From assembly GCA_947253735.1 (NCBI GenBank), contig CAMYAU010000009.1, positions 1 to 22,771 of the forward strand: a stretch of 22,771 bases of DNA, in the 5' to 3' direction. A model generated the notes under the pieces. It had not been told where the DNA came from. It worked only from the letters and a program-made list of their open reading frames with translations, and did not search any database. Every line of letters begins with the position of its first letter. Positions within the stretch are counted from its first letter, which is position 1. Positions 1 to 7,734 of the stretch are shown here, one piece after another. The position numbers were made by a program, and so were the translations under genes. Origin of the DNA: an uncultured Varibaculum sp. (GTDB lineage: Bacteria; Actinomycetota; Actinomycetes; Actinomycetales; Actinomycetaceae).

Positions 1-305
1 GACTTGATCAGACGCTCCACGCTGAAAGAATCATGCCCTACGCTAGCGCGAATTCCGGGAACCTTGTTGGCGACAATCGCCATCCCGATTCCAGTTCCGC
101 ATAGCAGTAGCGCACGATCAGCTTCTCCGGCTGCAACCATGCGAGCCCCCTTGATACCCACATGCGGGTAGTCAACGTCCTCGCCGGCTTTCAACCCAAT
201 ATCAATTACTTTTTCAACGCGTTCGTCTGACTCTAAATCTTTTTTGATTATTTCTTTGTAGTCAACAGCGGCTGAATCTGCTCCGATTACGATTCGAAGT
301 CCCAT
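1..305 (-). CDS. RpiB/LacAB-family sugar-phosphate isomerase (3' end outside window)
   Basis: The first 101 residues of an aldose-ketose phosphate isomerase of the RpiB fold; the gene continues past the left edge. The ATG at 305 follows a strong AGGAGG ribosome site. Visible family marks are the nucleotide-fold start RIVIGADSA, a YPHVG segment, the CGTGIGMAIVANKVPGIRA loop carrying the active-site cysteine (C69), and HDSFSVER (residues 91-98). The GADSA start, where classical RpiB has D-H-A, recalls the actinobacterial RpiB-like enzymes that isomerise tetrulose phosphates in erythritol/threitol breakdown (DerI type), rather than a housekeeping ribose-5-phosphate isomerase; that assignment comes from memory of the subfamily and is not certain. 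It lies 89 bp downstream of transketolase on the same strand, so the two are probably co-transcribed. Confidence 0.85.
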   Translation of the reverse strand, partial: MGLRIVIGADSAAVDYKEIIKKDLESDERVEKVIDIGLKAGEDVDYPHVGIKGARMVAAGEADRALLLCGTGIGMAIVANKVPGIRASVGHDSFSVERLIK

Positions 306-351
306 TACTTTCCTCCTCTGGTCATCATCTTTGAGACCTAATTCTTTCTAC

Positions 352-380
352 AACAGTTAGGGTGATTGTCCCTACCTGTT
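352..380 (-). other. Hairpin between transketolase and the isomerase gene
   Basis: An imperfect inverted repeat: arms AACAG-t-TAGGG and CCCTA-c-CTGTT pair over ten bases with one internal mismatch and a 7-nt loop. It sits in the 89-bp gap between the tkt stop and the isomerase start. No T-run follows on the minus strand, so a simple intrinsic terminator is unlikely. It could be an mRNA processing or stability element, or a partial attenuator lowering isomerase expression. Confidence 0.4.
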
Positions 381-394
381 CTTAATTTCTGCAC

Positions 395-2494
395 TTATGA
401 GCGTACGCGATCTAAAGAGCGTTTGGCCGCAGCCACCACCTCGTCGCTGTTTAATCCGAAATGCGCGAAGAGGTCGCCAGCTGAACCGGGCAAACCAAAG
501 CCCTCAATTCCAATACTCTCACCGTTATCTCCAACGAGGTCACGCCAAGGATCGACGAGACCAGCTTCGATAGAGACCCGAGCCTTGACAGCCGGCGGTA
601 GTACCTGCTCGCGGTAAGCTGCATCTTGAGCTTTGAACCATTCCATACAGGGGACCGAAACTACCCGAGCCGCAATAGATTCTTTAGCTAAAGCTTCCCG
701 TGCCTGTAGGGCAAACTGAACTTCAGATCCGGAAGCCAGCAAAATAACATCCGGTTGTCCCTCGGTATCAGCCAAAATATAGGCGCCTTTGCTGACATTC
801 TTAGCGCTTGCTAGTGCCTGGGCACCTGCACCTTCCATGTCTTCGCGCTCTACGGTCGGCAATCCCTGGCGGGACAGAATCAGCCCGGCCGGGCCGCGGC
901 GACGCAGGATCTCTAGCCAGCAAGCGGCGGTTTCATTAGCATCCATGGGGCGCACCATGGCCAAGTTGGGAATCGCCCGGTAGGCAGTCAGATGCTCCAC
1001 CGGCTGGTGGGTAGGACCGTCTTCGCCAACCCCGATGGAATCGTGGGTCCACACATAAGTGACGGGGATATTCATCAGCGCAGCTAGACGTACTGCACCG
1101 CGCATGTAATCACTGAAGACAAAGAAGGTTCCCCCAAATACCCGGGTGAGTCCATCGAGACCGATGCCGTTCATAATTGCGCCCATACCGTGTTCGCGTA
1201 CCCCGAAGTGTAGTACCCGACCGAAGGGGTTACCCTTCCACATATCGGTTTGCGCGGATTCGGGGATAAAGCTGGGAGCACCGGCAATCGTGGTGTTATT
1301 TGAACCGGCCAGGTCAGCGGATCCACCCCAGAATTCGGGCATTACGGCGCCGATGGCAGAAATAACTTTTCCAGAGGCCGCGCGAGTAGCCAAGGATTCT
1401 CCAGCGGCAAATACCGGGAGTGCATCCTCGATACCTTCGGGTAGCTTGCCCGCAAGAATCCGCTCTAATAGCTCGTTCTTGTCCGGATTTGCCTGTTTCC
1501 AAGCCTCGAACCGAGGATCCCAGTTGGAGTGCGCCTCCTGGGCACGGGCCGCGGCGTTGTCGCGGGAATGCTTTACGGCATCCTCGTCGACATCAAACAT
1601 CTTCTGCGGGTCTGCTCCTAGAGCTTCTTTCAATCCCTTGAGCTCTTCTGCTCCTAGTTTGGCACCATGAATTGCACCAGTGTTTTGCTTGGTAGGCGAG
1701 GGCCAACCAATAATGGTGCGCAGGGCGATGATGGAGGGCCGATTCTTTTCGGCCTTAGCTGCATTAATTGCCTGGTCAAGAGCGTTTACATCCTCTTCGT
1801 ACTTGCCATCAGCAGCCAGCCAATCAACGCGCTGAGTGTGCCAGCCATAAGATTCATAACGCTTAAGCACATCCTCTTGGAAAGCAATATCGGTGTCATC
1901 CTCAATGGAGATGTGGTTATCGTCCCAAATCACGATTAAGTTACCAAGATCTTGCACCCCGGCCAAGGAGCAAGCTTCCCCGGAAATACCTTCCTGCAGG
2001 CAGCCATCGCCAGCAATTACGTAGACGTTGTGGTCGAAGGGGCTTTCACCTAGGGGAGTGTCGGGGTCTAGCATCCCGTGTGCACGCCGCGAGGCCATTG
2101 CAAAACCTACCGCGGAAGCGATACCTGATCCTAGCGGTCCGGTGGTTACCTCTACGCCCTTAGTATGTCCATGCTCTGGGTGACCAGGAGTGTAGGAGTT
2201 GAAAGTACGGAACTTCTTTAGATCATCTAGTTCTAGGTCTTGGCCTGCCAGGTAAAGTTGAATGTACTGCAGCAAGGAGGCGTGTCCTGCCGAAAGCACG
2301 AAGCGATCGCGGCCTAGCCAATCAGAATCTTTAGGATCGAAGCGCAAGTGACGCTGGTACAGTAAGTAGGCAGCTGCAGCTAGCGAAATCGGGGTGCCCG
2401 GGTGGCCGCTACCGGCATTTTCTACCGCATCGGCAGCCAAAAGCTTTGCTGTTTTAACTGCGCGTTGATCAAGTTCATTCCACTCAATGGTCAT
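395..2494 (-). CDS. tkt: Transketolase
   Basis: Thiamine-diphosphate enzyme that moves two-carbon units between sugar phosphates in the non-oxidative pentose phosphate pathway; cytosolic. The 699-residue length fits bacterial transketolases. Visible marks: GSGHPG at residues 28-33, the thiamine-diphosphate/metal motif starting GDGCLQEG near residue 160 and ending in a WDDN segment, the GVREHGMGAIMNGI segment of the pyrimidine domain, THDSIGVGEDGPTHQPVEHL, and a C-terminal domain ending FGLNSDEVVAAAKRSL. The ATG at 2494 is chosen because GGAAGGG lies just upstream; a TTG five codons earlier (2509) is in frame but would put that site inside the gene. It is followed by the RpiB-like isomerase, so together they may route tetrose or pentose phosphates. 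Confidence 0.97.
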   Translation of the reverse strand: MTIEWNELDQRAVKTAKLLAADAVENAGSGHPGTPISLAAAAYLLYQRHLRFDPKDSDWLGRDRFVLSAGHASLLQYIQLYLAGQDLELDDLKKFRTFNSYTPGHPEHGHTKGVEVTTGPLGSGIASAVGFAMASRRAHGMLDPDTPLGESPFDHNVYVIAGDGCLQEGISGEACSLAGVQDLGNLIVIWDDNHISIEDDTDIAFQEDVLKRYESYGWHTQRVDWLAADGKYEEDVNALDQAINAAKAEKNRPSIIALRTIIGWPSPTKQNTGAIHGAKLGAEELKGLKEALGADPQKMFDVDEDAVKHSRDNAAARAQEAHSNWDPRFEAWKQANPDKNELLERILAGKLPEGIEDALPVFAAGESLATRAASGKVISAIGAVMPEFWGGSADLAGSNNTTIAGAPSFIPESAQTDMWKGNPFGRVLHFGVREHGMGAIMNGIGLDGLTRVFGGTFFVFSDYMRGAVRLAALMNIPVTYVWTHDSIGVGEDGPTHQPVEHLTAYRAIPNLAMVRPMDANETAACWLEILRRRGPAGLILSRQGLPTVEREDMEGAGAQALASAKNVSKGAYILADTEGQPDVILLASGSEVQFALQAREALAKESIAARVVSVPCMEWFKAQDAAYREQVLPPAVKARVSIEAGLVDPWRDLVGDNGESIGIEGFGLPGSAGDLFAHFGLNSDEVVAAAKRSLDRVRS

Positions 2495-2542
2495 ATTTTT
2501 CCCTTCCAACGTTGGATTATGTGGGTATTTACTCTGTTGTCG

Positions 2543-2551
2543 ATGCTAACA
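2543..2551 (-). promoter_or_regulatory. Candidate extended -10 promoter of tkt
   Basis: On the minus strand the string TGTTAGCAT reads as an extended -10 element (TGn followed by TAGCAT), about 50 bases before the transketolase ATG. No good -35 hexamer is seen at the usual distance, which is tolerable for an extended -10. Confidence 0.35.
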
Positions 2552-2737
2552 GTTTGCCTATGAAAAATTGTCGTCTTACAGGTTTTGTTCACAAAAGTGC
2601 AAGGACATTTTTCTAAAACTTATTTTTTCACTGGAGAGGTCTTTCTCTCTATGTGACTTAACGAGTTTGATAAGCTGTTTTTCCTTCCTCACCATTTGAG
2701 CATGATTTTGAGGGGCTTTCGCTGTCAAGCCATAACG

Positions 2738-2774
2738 TACAAGAACCTCAACCTACAAGAACCTCAACCTACAA
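2738..2774. repeat. 16-bp tandem direct repeat, 2.3 copies
   Basis: The unit TACAAGAACCTCAACC occurs at 2738-2753 and again at 2754-2769, followed by the partial copy TACAA. The two full copies are identical. It lies just upstream of the 14-bp palindrome in the tkt/permease intergenic region. It may be paired regulator sites about 1.5 helical turns apart, or a replication-slippage duplication. Confidence 0.8.
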
Positions 2775-2778
2775 TCCG

Positions 2779-2792
2779 ATAATGTACATTAT
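2779..2792. promoter_or_regulatory. 14-bp perfect palindrome, operator candidate
   Basis: ATAATGTACATTAT reads identically on both strands. It lies 139 bp upstream of the purine-type permease start and next to the tandem repeat. Two-fold symmetric sites of this size with a TGTACA core suit a homodimeric repressor of the TetR, GntR or MarR type; which one is unknown. Confidence 0.45.
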
Positions 2793-2931
2793 GTCAACTA
2801 AATCGAATGTTGCACGGTAACCCGCCATCCCCTTTCTCCATGGCAGGCAGATAAACCATTTTGAGTTTAGGGCTAGCAAGCGTTTGAATTACTTTGGAAG
2901 GATTCCGAAATAACAAAGGAGAATATCCACG

Positions 2932-4917
2932 ATGGCAGCTGATGAGCCGCTAAAACCGCCGCTTAAGGCACTAGGTGATTCCCTAGAGGCGGAAGTAAAA
3001 CAAAGCAATAGTAAAAAACATCCAGTTAATCAGATACCGTCGGCCCCGCGGACCGCACTATTATCGGTACAACACGTATTGGCCTTCTATGCGGGCGCTG
3101 TGGTTGTTCCCCTGTTAGTCGCCCATGGTTTAAAGCTAGATCCCGCTACTACGGTGCACCTAATTAATGCCGACCTATTTACTTGTGGCATTGCCACCCT
3201 GATTCAGTCAATTGGTTTTTGGCGGATTGGTGTCCGGCTACCGATTATTCAAGGGGTAACCACGATGGCGATCTCCCCGATGATCGCCATTGGTTTGGCC
3301 GTTAACCAAAATGGTGGCACCGAAGTGCTTCCTACTATTTACGGTGCGGTGATTGTGGCCGGGCTGTTTACTTTTTTCGCAGCGCCACTTTTCGCCAAAT
3401 TAATTCGCTTTTTCCCGCCGCTTGTTATTGGGATCGTACTGACTACTATGGGTACCACTTTGCTGGGGGTATCCGCTGCGGATGTAATAAACCATGTTGA
3501 ACCGGGACAACCGGTTCTTGGCAAGGATTTGGCTTATGCTCTCGGAACCCTGGCGATAATCGTTATCATCCAGCGCTTCTTTAAAGGTTTTATGGGCACC
3601 CTAGCCGTGCTAGCCGGCCTGGTAATCGGCACTGGCCTGGCGGCAGTAATGGGCGATACCTCATTTAACCAAGTAGGGAAATCCTCTTGGGTAGCGGTTA
3701 CTACCCCGTTCTATTTCGGCTGGCCCCAGTTCTCCCTCACCGCCTGCATCTCTATGATCGTGGTGATGCTACTGACTATGGTGGAAACTACCGGAGATGT
3801 CTTTGCCACTGGTGAAATTGTCGGCAAACGTATTGGAAAGAAAGATATCACTGCTGCTCTACGCGCTGATGGACTGTCTACTACTTTAGGGGGAATTTTA
3901 AACTCCTTCCCCTACACCTGTTTCGCGCAGAACATTGGTTTAGTCCGGCTCACTAAGGTACATTCTCGCTGGGTAGTAGCCTGTGCTGGCGGAATTATGA
4001 TCATTTTGGGGGTTATTCCCAAGGCCGGAGCCATTGTAGCCTCTATCCCCTCCCCGGTTCTGGGCGGAGCCTCTCTGGCGTTGTTTGCCAACCTGGCACT
4101 GGTGGGGATTCAAACTCTTTCGCGGGTCGACCTTTCCGATACCCGTAATGGAATCATTCTGACTACTTCCATCGGCCTAGCAATGTTAGTGTCCTTCCAA
4201 CCCTCAATTGCGGCGGTTTTCCCCGCCTGGGCACAGATTTTCTTTGCCTCGGGCGTAACCCTGGGATCGATTACTGCGATCCTTCTAAACCTACTGTTCT
4301 TCCATGTGGGGCCGCATTCCAAAGGTGAGGACGTGGCGCTGGGAACAACCGGAAAACGGCGTTCTCTACGGGCAGTTAATAAGATGAGCTCCGAAGAGTT
4401 TGTAAACACATTCGCCCGCTTGTTTAACGGGGTGACTTGGCCGCTGCAAGCAGCAGCCGAGATGCGTCCATTTAAAGACGCAGGCGAACTCAAAGAGGCA
4501 CTCCAAGATGCGGTAATGGTGGCAGAAAAAGAGGCTCAAGATCAGCTGATCGCTTCCTACCCAGACGTAACTGCAATGCTAATTGCCAGTGACAGCGAAG
4601 CTAAGGAAATCTCTCAAGATGTTGGTTCTTTGGCTTTAGGGCAGCTCACGGAAGACCAAAAGGCGCAGTTACGCACCCTAGAAAGTTCCTACCACGAAAA
4701 GTTCAACCTGCCGCTAGTAGCGCTACTATCCCGGATGGACAGCGTAGACGAGATCATTAAGGACGGCCTGCATCGTCTAGAGAATTCGCCGCGGCATGAA
4801 CGGGTGGTTGCCTTAGGACAGGTGGTAGAGGTAGCCAATGATCGCTTAGAGATCATGATGGCGGATGCCAACCCCATTCGTTCAGCTTGGAGCCGCAAGT
4901 TCGAGCAACTCGACTAA
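2932..4917 (+). CDS. NCS2 purine (xanthine/urate-type) permease fused to a degenerate OHCU-decarboxylase-like domain
   Basis: Residues ~45-465 are a many-spanning nucleobase:cation symporter of the NCS2 family. It has the QH motif of helix 1 (SVQHVLAFYAGAVVVPLL), the purine-type VETTGDVFATGE segment, and the family signature QNIGLVRLTK, consistent with xanthine or urate uptake at the membrane. Residues ~485-655, cytoplasmic, resemble 2-oxo-4-hydroxy-4-carboxy-5-ureidoimidazoline (OHCU) decarboxylase, the last enzyme of urate-to-allantoin oxidation, over the whole domain. However, the conserved His of the HPDL motif is Tyr543 (SYPDV), and the usual S-x-x-E-Q segment reads S-Q-D-V with Asp563. 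Catalysis therefore looks lost, and a regulatory or ligand-binding role is plausible (inference). The ATG follows AAAGGAG by 10 bases. Usual stand-alone NCS2 proteins are about 430-480 residues, so the extra ~190 residues are a true extension. No other urate-pathway gene is in view. Confidence 0.9.
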   Translation: MAADEPLKPPLKALGDSLEAEVKQSNSKKHPVNQIPSAPRTALLSVQHVLAFYAGAVVVPLLVAHGLKLDPATTVHLINADLFTCGIATLIQSIGFWRIGVRLPIIQGVTTMAISPMIAIGLAVNQNGGTEVLPTIYGAVIVAGLFTFFAAPLFAKLIRFFPPLVIGIVLTTMGTTLLGVSAADVINHVEPGQPVLGKDLAYALGTLAIIVIIQRFFKGFMGTLAVLAGLVIGTGLAAVMGDTSFNQVGKSSWVAVTTPFYFGWPQFSLTACISMIVVMLLTMVETTGDVFATGEIVGKRIGKKDITAALRADGLSTTLGGILNSFPYTCFAQNIGLVRLTKVHSRWVVACAGGIMIILGVIPKAGAIVASIPSPVLGGASLALFANLALVGIQTLSRVDLSDTRNGIILTTSIGLAMLVSFQPSIAAVFPAWAQIFFASGVTLGSITAILLNLLFFHVGPHSKGEDVALGTTGKRRSLRAVNKMSSEEFVNTFARLFNGVTWPLQAAAEMRPFKDAGELKEALQDAVMVAEKEAQDQLIASYPDVTAMLIASDSEAKEISQDVGSLALGQLTEDQKAQLRTLESSYHEKFNLPLVALLSRMDSVDEIIKDGLHRLENSPRHERVVALGQVVEVANDRLEIMMADANPIRSAWSRKFEQLD

Positions 4918-4931
4918 GCCAGAGGCTTAGT
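4913..4931. terminator. Hairpin shared by convergent gene ends
   Basis: Perfect stem ACTAAGCC / GGCTTAGT with loop AGA. The left arm contains the permease stop codon, and the right arm's last base is the first base of the symporter's stop triplet on the other strand. Neither strand has a following T-run, so it would be a weak intrinsic terminator, but its placement between two converging genes 13 bp apart suggests a bidirectional 3'-end element. Confidence 0.5.
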
Positions 4932-6493
4932 TAGCCTTGCTTGCCGGATACGGAATTATCCCAAGCAGGATCGAACCCACCCGGGGTTTTCCATACCCGG
5001 GTGGGCAGATCCCCCGGCAGGTATTGGTTATTTTCTGAACAGAAGATTGGTCCTTCCGGATCACTATTAGTCTTCATCTGCGCCCGGTAGTCGCGCAGGG
5101 CACCAACTGCCCATTTTCCTAGGAATATCAGAGCTACCAAGTTTACTAATGCCATCAGGGCTGTCGCCCAGTCGGCTATCGACCAAACCGATTTCAAGGG
5201 GAGAATCGCTCCAATCGCAGTAGAGGCGATTACCAGTAGCTTCAGGGGCAACGCCGAACGATCTACCCCCACAATAAACTTGTAGTTAGTTTCTGCGTAA
5301 GTATAGTTCCCCAAGATAGTGGAATAACCGAAACAAACCATCATTAACATAACGAAGATAAATACCACGGTTTGAGTAGTGCTATTGGAGCCTAAAGAAG
5401 TCACTATAGATTCCATGGTGAGCACTGCCCCGTCCTGATGGCTTTGATTGTCCCAGAAAGGTACCGACATCAAAATAATGAAGGCGGTGGAGGTACAAAC
5501 CAACATGGTGTCTACGAATACGCCCAGGGCTTGAATCATACCTTGAGTGGCAGGGTGACGCACGGTGGCGATGGCGGCAGCGTTAGGAGCTGACCCCATT
5601 CCGGCCTCATTGGTAAATAGGCCGCGTTTTGTACCGGTGGTTATCGCAGCAATGAACGCTCCCCCGGCTCCGGCAACTGCCGGCGGCACATACGTGTTTG
5701 ATTGTCCGAAGGCCCCCACAAAAATTTCCCGGAATACGAAGGGAATCCGCTCGTAGTTTAGGATGATCACCAAAATGCCCATACCTACATAGAGCAGCGC
5801 CATTGCGGGCGCCAAGTATTCGGAGAATCGGGCGATTTTACGTACCCCACCTACTACTAAAGGCAAAGTTAACAGTACCAAGATGAGGGCGGTTGCCCAG
5901 ACTGGGAATCCGAGATAATCAGAACTCGCAAGCTGCGAAATCGAGTTCGCCTGGATCATCTCAAAGCTAAAGCCGTAAGCAAAGATTAGCAGGACCGCGA
6001 ATACTATTCCCCAAGTGCGTGATCCCAGACCACGTTGAATATAGAAGGCCGGTCCACCTCGGAAAGTGCCATCCCCGTTGCGGATTTTAAATAGCTGCGC
6101 CAAGGTAGCTTCCACGAATGCAGTAGCCATCCCTACCAGGGCGACTACCCACATCCAGAAAACGGATCCAGGACCGCCGGCAACTACCGCTAAAGCGACT
6201 CCGGTAATCGATCCAGTCCCCACCCTATCGGCCAACCCAATCGCAAACGCCTGGAAGGAAGAAACCCCGCCTTCGGAGCCTCCCCGGGAGCGAGTAATCA
6301 CTTTTAGCATGTGGGAAAACATCGTCACCTGCATGCCTTTAGTGCACACGGTCAGCCAGATTCCCACTCCCAGCAAGGTGATCATTAACAGCCAGACTAC
6401 CGAGTTGGCATAGGCGGTATCTAGCAGACCCGAGATAGTTTCATTCCACTGGTCAAAGGCGCTTAGCGATTCTTTAGAGGCCGAAATCGGCAT
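4931..6493 (-). CDS. Sodium:alanine/glycine symporter, AGCS family
   Basis: A 520-residue inner-membrane amino-acid:cation symporter of the alanine or glycine:cation symporter (AGCS) family; imports alanine and/or glycine with sodium. Family features seen: the first helix LLMITLLGVGIWLTVCTKG, the conserved block SSFQAFAIGLADRVGTG followed by SITGVALAVVAGGPG, then FRGGPAFYIQRGLGSR, and TTGTKRGLFTNEAGMGSAPNAAA in the middle. The usual GTGN of the family block reads GTGS here. About ten to eleven hydrophobic helices span the rest, with a hydrophilic tail of about 50 residues. The ATG at 6493 follows AAAGGAG. It ends 13 bp from the NCS2 permease stop, convergently, and is separated from the ABC operon upstream by a terminator, so it is probably transcribed alone. 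Confidence 0.93.
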   Translation of the reverse strand: MPISASKESLSAFDQWNETISGLLDTAYANSVVWLLMITLLGVGIWLTVCTKGMQVTMFSHMLKVITRSRGGSEGGVSSFQAFAIGLADRVGTGSITGVALAVVAGGPGSVFWMWVVALVGMATAFVEATLAQLFKIRNGDGTFRGGPAFYIQRGLGSRTWGIVFAVLLIFAYGFSFEMIQANSISQLASSDYLGFPVWATALILVLLTLPLVVGGVRKIARFSEYLAPAMALLYVGMGILVIILNYERIPFVFREIFVGAFGQSNTYVPPAVAGAGGAFIAAITTGTKRGLFTNEAGMGSAPNAAAIATVRHPATQGMIQALGVFVDTMLVCTSTAFIILMSVPFWDNQSHQDGAVLTMESIVTSLGSNSTTQTVVFIFVMLMMVCFGYSTILGNYTYAETNYKFIVGVDRSALPLKLLVIASTAIGAILPLKSVWSIADWATALMALVNLVALIFLGKWAVGALRDYRAQMKTNSDPEGPIFCSENNQYLPGDLPTRVWKTPGGFDPAWDNSVSGKQG

Positions 6494-6620
6494 TGGTTAC
6501 TCCTTTATAGCGGGGTGGGAGGAAGCAACTCTGACTATTTAGTCGGCAGCCAACTCCTAAAACTTGTTTAAATATACTCGCCGTAGCGGGTAGTTAAAAA
6601 ATTGCTATATTTTGTAAACC
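6494..6620 (-). promoter_or_regulatory. Upstream region of the AGCS symporter
   Basis: AT-rich 127-bp stretch between the ABC-operon terminator and the symporter start. On the minus strand a TATATT (candidate -10) lies about 80 bases before the ATG, but the best spaced -35 (TTTTAA) is poor. The exact promoter is uncertain. Confidence 0.25.
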
Positions 6621-6653
6621 TTGGAAAAAGAAACTCAGGAGATACTCTCTCCT
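6621..6653 (-). terminator. Intrinsic terminator of the ABC/two-component operon
   Basis: On the minus strand, immediately after the ATPase stop, AGGAGA and TCTCCT form a 6-bp stem with a 5-nt loop, followed by the T-rich run GAGTTTCTTTTT. Position and orientation fit termination of the operon that ends with the ATPase gene. Confidence 0.6.
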
Positions 6654-6657
6654 CTTT

Positions 6658-7734
6658 TTAAGCCGGTACTGCCCATAAAAGCTGAGGCAGCGCAGTCACT
6701 TTTACCCGATCTCCGACAATGAACGGTTCGTCTTCGCTTTGGCGACGGCTGGCTAATACCCCAAATTCAGTTTCGACTTGTAAAAGATAGGTGCCTCCTT
6801 CAAATAAAGAAGCAACTACTTGCCCCACCTCCCCCTGAATTGGATCAGATCTTTGTTCAGCAGAAAGAGCGGAAATTTTAATGGAATAGGGCGAACCTAG
6901 CGCAACTACCGGGCAATATTTTCCACTGTCCTGCGCTAAAGTATCTGCAGCAGGAATCTCTAGATATTGTCCAAAAGCGGTAAAAAGTGCGTTTACCTGC
7001 CCAAATCGATCCTTCTTAATTAGTGCAGTGGTAGCAACTTGGGTGGTAGCTCCCAGATAGAGGGCGGTTTCCAGATCGACGGGGTGAGCCACTAAATCCT
7101 GGGGGTAATCATCTTGGACAATTTTTCCCTCGCGCAACAAAATAATCCGGTCGGCAATTGCAAAAGCTTCCGTAAGATCGTGGGTGACATATAGGGAGGC
7201 CGCGCCAATACGACGATGAATCCGCAGGATTTCTCCCCGTAACCGTAAACGAGAATAAGGATCAACATGGGCTAGGGGCTCATCAAAAAGTAGCCAGCTT
7301 GGGCGGCGCAACAGTGCTCGAGCTAAAGCCACCATTTGCCGCTGCCCTGTAGATAACGAACCCGGATATCGGCGGGCAAAGGAACTTAACCCTAGGTCAG
7401 TGAGCGTCACCTGTAGGTCTTCTGCGTTTCCGCCGGCTAACGCCACGTTTTCTTGCACTGTCAGATGGGGGAAAAGGCCGTCCCTATCGGCTACCAACGC
7501 GCTGGCACGCTCGCCGGGAGGATAATTAGATACCTCCTCTTGCCCACAGAAAATCCTTCCACTCGCTGGTTGTAAACCGGCGATGGCTCGCAATAAAGTA
7601 GTTTTCCCAGCCCCGGAGGGACCAATAACTACCACGAGTTCGCCCGGGTCGATATTAAAAGATACCGGGCCGAGTATCGTATTGCTATCTTTAGATACCG
7701 CAAGGTCATGTACCCTTAAGTTTTTTTGAATCAC
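6658..7734 (-). CDS. ABC transporter ATP-binding protein, FbpC/PotA-like importer type
   Basis: Cytoplasmic ATPase (358 residues) driving the importer encoded just upstream. Walker A GPSGAGKTT is at residues 38-46, with signature motif LSTGQ (canonical LSGGQ), Walker B LLFDEP, and switch histidine in YVTHD. After about residue 240 comes a C-terminal extension with TOBE-like beta segments, typical of importers for iron, polyamines, phosphonates and organophosphates. The GTG start at 7734 overlaps the permease stop as GTGA, with AAGGA about 7 bases upstream; there is no in-frame alternative before the conserved core. It is the last gene of the operon and is followed by a terminator. The substrate cannot be read from the ATPase. 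Confidence 0.92.
   Translation of the reverse strand: MIQKNLRVHDLAVSKDSNTILGPVSFNIDPGELVVVIGPSGAGKTTLLRAIAGLQPASGRIFCGQEEVSNYPPGERASALVADRDGLFPHLTVQENVALAGGNAEDLQVTLTDLGLSSFARRYPGSLSTGQRQMVALARALLRRPSWLLFDEPLAHVDPYSRLRLRGEILRIHRRIGAASLYVTHDLTEAFAIADRIILLREGKIVQDDYPQDLVAHPVDLETALYLGATTQVATTALIKKDRFGQVNALFTAFGQYLEIPAADTLAQDSGKYCPVVALGSPYSIKISALSAEQRSDPIQGEVGQVVASLFEGGTYLLQVETEFGVLASRRQSEDEPFIVGDRVKVTALPQLLWAVPA

Larger units (their letters stand above)
2510..2931. other. Divergent intergenic region between tkt and the NCS2 permease
   Basis: About 420 bases without a supportable gene. It must hold the promoters of both flanking genes. It contains a 16-bp tandem repeat (2738-2774) and a 14-bp perfect palindrome (2779-2792), described separately. 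A 26-codon ORF starting at 2702 has no ribosome site. No purine-riboswitch-like core was recognised ahead of the permease, and no convincing -10/-35 pair was found for it. Confidence 0.6.

Noticed and set aside
1146..1670. 174-codon plus-strand open frame
   Set aside because: Lies antisense within transketolase, has no family resemblance and no ribosome site; a shadow of the real gene.
2495..2509. TTG start five codons upstream for transketolase
   Set aside because: The ATG at 2494 has a ribosome site just before it; the extra residues are not part of the conserved protein.
2738..2774. CRISPR-like array
   Set aside because: Units are directly adjacent without spacers and only two copies exist; no cas genes.
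2702..2782. 26-codon open frame through the tandem repeat
   Set aside because: No ribosome site and no recognisable product; probably chance.
2793..2931. Purine riboswitch ahead of the NCS2 permease
   Set aside because: Looked for the conserved core and loop pairs of the purine aptamer; none seen.
4110..4493. 127-codon minus-strand open frame
   Set aside because: Antisense to the permease-fusion junction; composition is that of a shadow frame.
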